Shown here: piece by piece, positions 50,400 through 57,645 of the stretch
Layout of the letters: each line of letters starts with the position of its first letter
Numbering within the stretch: the stretch's first letter is position 1
Assembly (NCBI GenBank): GCA_964404285.1
Contig: CAYOJK010000014.1
Coordinates: 1-64,000, forward strand
Reading direction: 5' to 3'
Origin: JBASEY01 sp964404285
GTDB taxonomy: Bacteria; CSSED10-310
Length of the DNA: 64,000 nt
Position numbers and translations under genes: made by a program
Notes under the pieces: generated by a model
Database searches by the model: none
What the model saw: only the letters and a program-made list of their open reading frames with translations
Told to the model about the DNA's origin: nothing

Positions 50400-53300
50400 A
50401 TGAAGCAAACGCGAAATATTTCAGTAAAGCCCAGTGTTCTGGAGTCGTTAATTCCTTTTATGTCGATTCAGAACGATGGTAATCGGTATCGGTTAAGCTA
50501 TGCGATGTGGCAATTAGCTCGGATGGGTGCGTACAACGAGGCAGGTGATTTACCTATTGCCTTGCGTTTGGAGGCGACTGGTGACTTCACCGAGCTTTAT
50601 GAGGTGCGTGATAGATTGGTCTGTCCGGTTGATGCTGCTGATGTGGATTTGTTGAACTCCGAGAGCATGGTGGATGCAGTGATTCGGTGCGCAGTTTTTC
50701 TTATGCGCAGCCGAAAAGAAGAAATCGTGGATTTTCTTGTGGTGGTACCGTCAAAAGCAGCGGAGAAATCGCCTGAAAAATTAGCTGACTGGGATATACC
50801 GGATACTTTCAAAAAAGCTTTTACAGATAAATTTGAACAGTTGAAAGCTGAAGGTGTTTTGCGTGAAAACGTTCCGGCTGACTCAATATTGACTAAAATT
50901 TTGGACAGGGTGGCTATTCAGCATGTTCGTCGTCGTCACGGTTATCTTGGTGAGGTATCCTTAATGGGCTTGGAATTGGAAGCAGTCAAGGTTCTTGAGG
51001 ATGCAGGAATAGACGGTTCGGATCTGTTGGCAGCTCTGAATAACCTTGTTGCTCACACGGAGCCGAAAAAAAGAAGAAGAGGCGGCCACATTTTCTTGCG
51101 GAACGATGCAATGCTTTTAATTCGAGATTATCAGCGTAGAGCCAGAATACAAAGACCGTGTGTACGGGTTATCGACGAACGATTCATGAATGAAGAGCTA
51201 CCGGAAAAACAACTGATGCCTGGAATGCCGAACTGGAAAAATATGCTCATGGAGTCGACACTCAAGCGAGATCTTTTTGAGTCGGCAGTACGGTGGGCAC
51301 GTTTAGCAGCCTTGAAATCAGGGCGAGGACTATTACCGATTTTTTATTTTACCGGTGAGGAAGGAAGCGGTAGGAGTACTTTACTTAAACAGGTAGCCTG
51401 GGAGCTTTACCAAGAAGGTTTTCCGGTAGCGGAAATTATTCATCTTGAAGAGGCTGCAAAAGAAGCTGAAAGCCTTGCAACGGCTGCAGTGGCATTAGAT
51501 GCGCCACTGGTTTTAGTCTGGGATGATGCCCAGGAGCCGGGAGTAGATGTTATTCAGGCGTTTAGAGAATTCGCGGAAGCTCAGGTCAGCGGCGTGCCGA
51601 TAATGATTTTGGCAGCATCTTCCGATTTGGGATATAACGCCAAAAAGATTCGACAGATATCACGAACAAGTTTTGAGGAATTCGAAGTCTATAATCCTGA
51701 CGACAAAGAATTGTCGGCCGGCGCCGATGATGAGCACATCGTGTCCTCCGAAGAAAAACAGCAAGCTCTGCCAACGGATAGTGAAGAAAACCTGCAAACT
51801 CAAAAAACTGAGCAATTCTTCGTTGTCGAATCCAGTCATGCTGACCAACCACGATTGACGATGCTGGAAATGATGCTCAAAATACGTGAAAGCAAGTCGT
51901 TACAGGAATATGCTCAAGAAATGAATCAGAAAATCGTGAGCGCTTTAGATGATGCGAGTCCGGTTTACGATTTGATTTGCGATTTGGGGATAGCAGGATT
52001 TGCTCTACCGGAAAAATTGGCAGCAATGGTTTTTGATGCGTCGACGATTGAAACATTTAAAACAGTTCTGGATGCAAACCCTGATCTACCCATAAAAAAA
52101 CACCAAAACCACCTTGGTTGGATGTGGGACTGTGGACACACAGTTTTTGTGCGGGCTATTGAACGGCAGGTTCCAAGCAATGGTTCCGAATCTCTACAAG
52201 AAAAAGCCTTGACATATATGATGCATGAATCTGATTTCCAGCCATGGGCAGTTCGCTATCTTAGAGCATTGTATTCGTCCAAAGTGTTGTCTTCGGCTGT
52301 TCTAGAAACGTTAACGCAGGTGTTGGTTTCGGCTGTTTTAGAGAAAAAGGTCAAAATTTTACCGACTGTTCTTGCCGATCTCTATCAACTGGCTTCATCG
52401 ACAGAAAATGAATCGTTGCACTCAGCAGTTGTTGAGGCGCTTGCGGATTATGCCAGATTGAATGCTGTCGATTCGTTTGTGGCGTTAACACCTTTATTGA
52501 GAAACAGGCTTGGCGGCGTACAGGATGTGGAAACACTTGAGATATTGAAAGCGGCAAAACCTGATGAAGACCGCGTAGCATTCAAATTTTTATTAAAATT
52601 TTTAACGGATCACCAACCGAATGATTTGAGTCAGGAATCTGTGGATAATGCGCGCACAGCTGCAGCTCGTGCGCCTGACCAAGGATTTGCTGTTGCTGCT
52701 TATCTACGGTTCTGTTGGGCACGAGGCACGGAAGAACAGGTGACACGCTCCATAGAAGAAACACGTTCTTGGTTGGAAACGAACCCTGATGACCGTTTAG
52801 TGCGGCGCGCTTATATGGATTATGTCGTTGCGAAAGGCTCTGATGAATTGAAGCGTGAATCTATCGAGCCTTTGGAAGAATGGTTAAACAAACATGTTGA
52901 TGAAGGGCTTTTACGTAATAGCCTGATTGAACTGGCCTTTGGCTTGAATGACCCGGCTCTTGCCGACAGAGTTTTGGAAAATATTGCGAAATGGATTGAA
53001 CAAAGAGGCAACAATCGTTGGGTCAGACATAACTATTTCCGACGTGCGGAAAAACGCAATGATACGGTTATTATGAAGCGTGCCAGTGATGTGGCTGTCG
53101 CCTGGCTGAACAATCATCCGGATGACCGTGAGACGGTTCAGTCACTTTTATTCATCGCAGGACGATTGGGGGAAAAAGGATTTAATCCATCTGTATTCAA
53201 TGCGATTCATACATGGTTGACTACGCATGTCATGGAACGTGATCTGTTGCGTCGTTATCTGTTGTTGGCAGACCGAGCAGCCAAAGGCCGCGCGATTACT

Positions 53301-54080
53301 CATGCCGTGGAATCAGGTTTAAAATGGATTCAAGAAAACCCTGATGACACGGAAATACGTGAAATTCTTTTGGGCATGACCGCTCGAAAAATTGACCGAA
53401 AAATTCAGATTCGAGTGTATGATGTCAACGCTCATTGGCTGGAATCGTTGGAGACGGCTGATCCGATGATGGAATATATGATAGGCCGTTTAGGCGTTCG
53501 ATCGGGAATTGCTAGACGGGCTATTCCATTGCTGGAGAGATCAGTTGCCAAGTCGGAAGGCGAGTTACGTAATCATGGCCGATTGTGGTTGGGGAGTGCG
53601 TATAGAGTTGCTGAGGCGTATGGCGAAGCGAAAAAGGTTTGGCAGGCGGTCAAAGACGAAGGCGAAAGTGAAATGGCTGACCGAGCGGATCGTAATCTTC
53701 AAAGTTTGAACGAACATTTAGCGGAAAAATTTCCGGAAGGTTTCCCGCCGCCGCAAGAAAAAGCTCCGCCAAGACGTCGTCCGCCTCAACTGCCCAAAAA
53801 AGATGTGTCTGAAACGGTGACTGGTCAGGCTCCCAGAGAACCATTTGCTCCAGTTAAAAAAGAGGACAGAAGGCGCAAAGATAGTGAATTCAAACGAGAG
53901 CCATCCGAAAGACCGGCTAGACAACCTCGTTCGGCAAAACCTTTTCCACAGAAAACGCAGGACAGAACGGAAACATCTCAGAAAAAGGGCGCCACCCTTG
54001 GTGATTTGTTGCGCATGAAGGGATTGGACCTTACAAAGTTAACACAGCAGAAAGACGATACCGAGAACCAGTCAGATTGA
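50400..54080 (+). CDS. Large P-loop NTPase with tandem Trp repeats (STAND-like)
   Basis: 1226 residues, cytoplasmic. An N-terminal domain (about 1-250) with no clear relative. The P-loop at 319 reads GEEGSGRSTLL: the invariant Walker A Lys is Arg (R325). Walker B is PLVLVWDDA (369-377). A helical region follows (about 500-780), then about seven tandem units of about 37 residues from about 787 to 1050, each with a conserved Trp ending 'WL/WI' and an 'NPDD..VR' turn (RSWLETNPDDRLVRRAY, EEWLNKHVDEGLLRNSL, AKWIEQRGNNRWVRHNY, VAWLNNHPDDRETVQSL, HTWLTTHVMERDLLRRY, LKWIQENPDDTEIREIL). The last 120 residues are Pro/Arg/Lys-rich. The layout (NTPase plus repeat sensor) resembles STAND proteins, many of them defence factors; that link is inference. 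Single gene, two bases from the convergent GalT-like gene. Confidence 0.72.
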   Translation: MKQTRNISVKPSVLESLIPFMSIQNDGNRYRLSYAMWQLARMGAYNEAGDLPIALRLEATGDFTELYEVRDRLVCPVDAADVDLLNSESMVDAVIRCAVFLMRSRKEEIVDFLVVVPSKAAEKSPEKLADWDIPDTFKKAFTDKFEQLKAEGVLRENVPADSILTKILDRVAIQHVRRRHGYLGEVSLMGLELEAVKVLEDAGIDGSDLLAALNNLVAHTEPKKRRRGGHIFLRNDAMLLIRDYQRRARIQRPCVRVIDERFMNEELPEKQLMPGMPNWKNMLMESTLKRDLFESAVRWARLAALKSGRGLLPIFYFTGEEGSGRSTLLKQVAWELYQEGFPVAEIIHLEEAAKEAESLATAAVALDAPLVLVWDDAQEPGVDVIQAFREFAEAQVSGVPIMILAASSDLGYNAKKIRQISRTSFEEFEVYNPDDKELSAGADDEHIVSSEEKQQALPTDSEENLQTQKTEQFFVVESSHADQPRLTMLEMMLKIRESKSLQEYAQEMNQKIVSALDDASPVYDLICDLGIAGFALPEKLAAMVFDASTIETFKTVLDANPDLPIKKHQNHLGWMWDCGHTVFVRAIERQVPSNGSESLQEKALTYMMHESDFQPWAVRYLRALYSSKVLSSAVLETLTQVLVSAVLEKKVKILPTVLADLYQLASSTENESLHSAVVEALADYARLNAVDSFVALTPLLRNRLGGVQDVETLEILKAAKPDEDRVAFKFLLKFLTDHQPNDLSQESVDNARTAAARAPDQGFAVAAYLRFCWARGTEEQVTRSIEETRSWLETNPDDRLVRRAYMDYVVAKGSDELKRESIEPLEEWLNKHVDEGLLRNSLIELAFGLNDPALADRVLENIAKWIEQRGNNRWVRHNYFRRAEKRNDTVIMKRASDVAVAWLNNHPDDRETVQSLLFIAGRLGEKGFNPSVFNAIHTWLTTHVMERDLLRRYLLLADRAAKGRAITHAVESGLKWIQENPDDTEIREILLGMTARKIDRKIQIRVYDVNAHWLESLETADPMMEYMIGRLGVRSGIARRAIPLLERSVAKSEGELRNHGRLWLGSAYRVAEAYGEAKKVWQAVKDEGESEMADRADRNLQSLNEHLAEKFPEGFPPPQEKAPPRRRPPQLPKKDVSETVTGQAPREPFAPVKKEDRRRKDSEFKREPSERPARQPRSAKPFPQKTQDRTETSQKKGATLGDLLRMKGLDLTKLTQQKDDTENQSD

Positions 54081-54082
54081 GA

Positions 54083-55180
54083 CTAAATTTTTTCCCTTAG
54101 AAAAGCTGCGGCTGTCTCAGGTAACACTGGGTTTAAGTGTATGCCTGTTCCTGCATGAAATGCTTTCAGCGGAGTGTTTTTTATGGGTATTCCCGGCACA
54201 AGAGTTATGCGCCACAGCCAGTCCCTATGAATAGTCGACCAATAACCACGTTCATGGCCCCAGACGACATTGGGTTTTGTCATGATGGACAATAAAAAGG
54301 GATATGGCCCTAACACGTAATGCAAAACAATGATCATGCGGTGAATCAGTCGAGCCAGCTCGGAAATGTTCTGTGCTTCGACCTGAATAAAATCACTTTG
54401 ATGATCCAGCGGCATGATCCAGATTTCGAATGGATATCTAGCAAAAAAAGGGATCAAAGCAATAAAATTGATAGATTCAAATAGAATTCCGTGGGGTTTA
54501 CCCATGTCCCTCTTGTACATTTCATCTTCATAGATGTCACTGAGAAGGCAGCGTTCTTTCATGCTATACCATTGAAACGCTCCGTCCAGTTCACGTTGAA
54601 CTTTGAAAGGTATAAATGGTGACGCCGTCAAATTCATGACACTGTGGTTATGCAAAAACCCAAAATCTTTTCCATAAACCATGTAGATATATTGATGTCC
54701 GAGACTAGTGTCCCGATATAGATTCAGCATTCGGTGGCGAAGTACGTGCAGAAGCAGTTCGATACGTTTTGACGGCAAATCCCAGAGCGCTTCATCATGT
54801 TGGTTGGTAAGAACGATGTATTCATGTGCCCCAGGCGCTTTCATGACATCATGAAGCCTTTTGGGAAACCGTTGAAGCGGAGTTTCAATTTTGAACACCG
54901 GTTGAAAAGCAGGAAGCGCTTTTATATCCCATTCATCAGTATGACTACTACTTTCGACAGGAAAACCACCGGCTGGTAAATCCGATTCTTTGACGGAAAA
55001 AATATCGTTGTGGTTTGGAGGCATGTTTTCCGGGCAGTAGGGGCAGGGATCGGACACAGGATTAAAAAGATCGGAAGTCGTGCGATAGGGTATTGCCAAG
55101 TTTAAAAATGCTTCCGGTGTCAGAATGTCCGGCCCGAAGACCACCCATTCACGTGTCAGAAGATTACGACGATATTCCAT
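54083..55180 (-). CDS. GalT-like nucleotidyltransferase with changed active-site motif
   Basis: 365 residues, HIT-superfamily hexose-1-phosphate uridylyltransferase layout. Zinc-type CPYCPENMP near residue 50; EYIVLTNQHDEALWDL, then the active-site segment GFLHNHSVMNLTASPFIPFK with H177-N-H179-S-V. The nucleophile His (H179) is retained, but the Gln that follows in HPHGQ is absent (Val/Met). This departs from standard GalT and from ADP-glucose phosphorylase (HxHSQ). Start ATG 55180 follows GGAGG. It may transfer a nucleotidyl group with different specificity. Alone on the minus strand. Confidence 0.75.
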   Translation of the reverse strand: MEYRRNLLTREWVVFGPDILTPEAFLNLAIPYRTTSDLFNPVSDPCPYCPENMPPNHNDIFSVKESDLPAGGFPVESSSHTDEWDIKALPAFQPVFKIETPLQRFPKRLHDVMKAPGAHEYIVLTNQHDEALWDLPSKRIELLLHVLRHRMLNLYRDTSLGHQYIYMVYGKDFGFLHNHSVMNLTASPFIPFKVQRELDGAFQWYSMKERCLLSDIYEDEMYKRDMGKPHGILFESINFIALIPFFARYPFEIWIMPLDHQSDFIQVEAQNISELARLIHRMIIVLHYVLGPYPFLLSIMTKPNVVWGHERGYWSTIHRDWLWRITLVPGIPIKNTPLKAFHAGTGIHLNPVLPETAAAFLREKI

Positions 55181-55319
55181 AAAAAAACCTCCGTTCTCCC
55201 AGCAAAACTATACACGTCACAGGGTGAACCCGTCCAGTTTTCTATTTATTAAAAAAAAATGCCATAATTCAAACTAAATCGTTTCTCGACTCGTATAAGA
55301 TTATGGAGACGGAGATGGA

Positions 55320-55913
55320 ATGAAAACTCGGGATGATATCTTTTTTATAAAACAATGCCTTGAAGGGAATCGAGAAGCCTTTCGTGAACTTGTTCACCGT
55401 TACCAGGGTTTTGTTTTTCACATTGTTTTCAGGATGAGTCGGGATACGGAAATATCACGTGATCTGACTCAGGATGTCTTTATCAAAGCTTATACTAAAT
55501 TAGATACTTACAATGCGCATTATACGTTTAAAACATGGATAGGACGAATAGCGACCTACCACACGATTGACTATTTGAGACGGAAAAAAACTGAAAATCT
55601 GATGTCGGTAGATAATTACAACCTCGATGGGTCCGCACTGGTTGACCAGGTGTTATCACGTGAACCATCTCAAGAGCAGAAACTGTTGCAGGATGAAAAG
55701 GCTCAGATGATGGCTCGGATATTGAAAAAGCTCGATCCCAAACTCAGGGCAATTATTGTGCTACGACATTATGAGGATATGAATTACAACGAGATTGCCG
55801 ATACGTTGAACATACCGGTCGGCACGGTTAAAAATCGGCTTTTTAGAGCTCGGGAAAAGCTTCAGAAATTGTTTATAGACAATTCATTGTTTTTACAGGA
55901 GGTGGTTTTATGA
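55320..55913 (+). CDS. ECF-type RNA polymerase sigma factor
   Basis: 197 residues. Region 2 with LTQDVFIKAYTKL and FKTWIGRIATYHTIDYLRRKK, region 4 with YEDMNYNEIADTLNIPVGTVKNRLFRAREKLQKL. It recruits polymerase to envelope-stress-like promoters. The stop overlaps the next gene by four bases (ATGA), whose product is its anti-sigma factor, followed by a membrane protein that may be part of the regulon. Confidence 0.96.
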   Translation: MKTRDDIFFIKQCLEGNREAFRELVHRYQGFVFHIVFRMSRDTEISRDLTQDVFIKAYTKLDTYNAHYTFKTWIGRIATYHTIDYLRRKKTENLMSVDNYNLDGSALVDQVLSREPSQEQKLLQDEKAQMMARILKKLDPKLRAIIVLRHYEDMNYNEIADTLNIPVGTVKNRLFRAREKLQKLFIDNSLFLQEVVL

Positions 55914-56518
55914 GGTGTCGTCATTTTCAAGACTTGGTCGATGCCTTTATAGATGGGGAAACGGATGAGTCCGTGAATGCGCACATGGTCGAGCACATGG
56001 GAATATGCGCGGAATGCAAGTTTCTTTACAAAAAGCGCCACGATCTGTTTCAGATGTTGAAAGATGGAGCTGGGGCCACTGTCGGAATCGATGTGTCTGA
56101 TTTCGTCATGGAGCAAATCGCTCTGTTACCGGCGCCAGGAAAATCTCGTTCTTATAAAAGTCGAATTTTATATGTTGTTTTGCCGGTTGTATTGGCAATA
56201 GGATCGATATCATTGTGGAAATTTACTGATGTTTCTCAGGTCATCAATTCTATCGGACTGTTTAACCGAATGGCGACTTATTTCTATTTTTGGGGAGAAA
56301 GCACGGTATTTCCACACCAAATTCTGGACGTTTTGAACGCGTTCAGAGTAATCGCTCACGTCAATATTCAATTTGTTGTCCGAATAGCAGTCATTGTTTT
56401 AATCGGTCTGCCGTTAAAAGCGCCTATTATCTTTTTTTTCACCAGCATCACTTTCTTTGGCGCTTTGTGGTGTCGAAAACTGAGTAAACGATCGTCATCG
56501 ATGATGGTGATCATATAA
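55910..56518 (+). CDS. Zinc-finger anti-sigma factor (membrane)
   Basis: 202 residues. N-terminal zinc-binding anti-sigma domain with HMGICAEC (HxxxCxxC) after CRHFQDLVDAFIDGE. A membrane span at ILYVVLPVVLAIGSISLWKF and two hydrophobic segments near the C-terminus (FVVRIAVIVLIGLPL and IIFFFTSITFFGALWC). It should bind the upstream sigma factor and release it on an envelope signal. Confidence 0.9.
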   Translation: MRCRHFQDLVDAFIDGETDESVNAHMVEHMGICAECKFLYKKRHDLFQMLKDGAGATVGIDVSDFVMEQIALLPAPGKSRSYKSRILYVVLPVVLAIGSISLWKFTDVSQVINSIGLFNRMATYFYFWGESTVFPHQILDVLNAFRVIAHVNIQFVVRIAVIVLIGLPLKAPIIFFFTSITFFGALWCRKLSKRSSSMMVII

Positions 56519-56537
56519 ATAGGGGAGTAAGGTAAAA

Positions 56538-57626
56538 ATGAAAACGATATATAAATATTTTATTGTTCTTATGGCTATTCAAATAATGGTTTCTATTTCA
56601 ATTGCCCAAACCGATCCAGAGGTGATTGACGACGATGTGAGCGGGCTATCGATCAGTCTTGATCCGGATGCGGAGACTGTGGACGACGGTCTGCTAGAAG
56701 ATTTGTTACCTGACAACGGGTCACAAGAAAAACCATCGATACCGGAACAACAAAAAGTGACGGTCCAAGATGATGTCAGTTTTTTTTCATACGTTACCAT
56801 CGAAAAAGATGAGATTCGGAAAGGTAATCTGGTTGTTTTCGGCAGCAAAGCAGTTATCGACGGAACTCTCAAGGGTGATTTGGTGGTTATTGGCGGACTG
56901 GTGATCGTGTCGGGCGAAGTAAAGGGCGATGTCGTCATAGTGGGAGGCAAGGCTGTTCTTCTCCCCAATTCACAAATCAAAGGTGAAATAGTAGCGGTAG
57001 GCAGCCAAATTGTTCGTGATCCTGAAGCAGAGGTAATCGGTGATTCGGTCACAGTGGATGAGAGCGGTGTTAAAATCGGCGCTGAAAGCTTTTTGCCGAA
57101 AATGTGGTTGATAAAAACCGGCTATCGCCTATCTATTTTATTGACATGGTTTTTTGTATCGTTTCTGACTATGCTGTTATTCTCTAAATCGATAGAGAAT
57201 ACAGTGGAAACAGCGGCTAAGAGCCCAGCTCAATCGGCTTTGGCCGGGTTTCTGTTTCATGTTGGAGCGCTACTGGGTTGCTTGCTGCTGATCGTGACCA
57301 TCATTGGGATTCCGCTGGTAATTATTGGGGTATTTCTTTGGATAATCACAGGGGTCTTCGGCACGACTGCCGGTTTTGTCCTGATGGGAAAACTGATTAT
57401 GAAATACTTTCGCAACGATTATTCCAAATTATTTGTATTGTTCATCATCGGTTTTCTGGTATTGGCCGTTATCCGCCAAGCGCCTTGGTTGATCGGTTGG
57501 AGCATCTGGCAGATTTGGGGCATGATTGGTATAGGCGCAACGATATTGAGCCGGTTCGGTACAAACCGGCCTTGGTTCGGCAGTGGACGAAATGGACGAA
57601 ATGGACAAAAAATTGTTAACGAGTAG
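56538..57626 (+). CDS. Membrane protein with beta-helix (bactofilin-like) domain
   Basis: 362 residues. Signal peptide (YFIVLMAIQIMVSISIA), then an acidic stretch and a beta-helix of hexapeptide-like rungs (KGDLVVIGGLVIVSGEVKGD and IKGEIVAVGSQIVRDP), then three or four membrane helices (ILLTWFFVSFLTMLLF, AGFLFHVGALLGCLLLIVTI, IIGVFLWIITGVFGTTAGFV). The C-terminus is Gly/Asn/Arg rich (FGSGRNGRNGQ). Bactofilin-like beta-helices usually polymerise in the cytoplasm; here the signal peptide and the order suggest the helix faces the periplasm. It follows the anti-sigma gene by 19 bases and could be its regulated target. Confidence 0.75.
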   Translation: MKTIYKYFIVLMAIQIMVSISIAQTDPEVIDDDVSGLSISLDPDAETVDDGLLEDLLPDNGSQEKPSIPEQQKVTVQDDVSFFSYVTIEKDEIRKGNLVVFGSKAVIDGTLKGDLVVIGGLVIVSGEVKGDVVIVGGKAVLLPNSQIKGEIVAVGSQIVRDPEAEVIGDSVTVDESGVKIGAESFLPKMWLIKTGYRLSILLTWFFVSFLTMLLFSKSIENTVETAAKSPAQSALAGFLFHVGALLGCLLLIVTIIGIPLVIIGVFLWIITGVFGTTAGFVLMGKLIMKYFRNDYSKLFVLFIIGFLVLAVIRQAPWLIGWSIWQIWGMIGIGATILSRFGTNRPWFGSGRNGRNGQKIVNE

Positions 57627-57645
57627 CGTGTTTGGTTCGTCTCCT

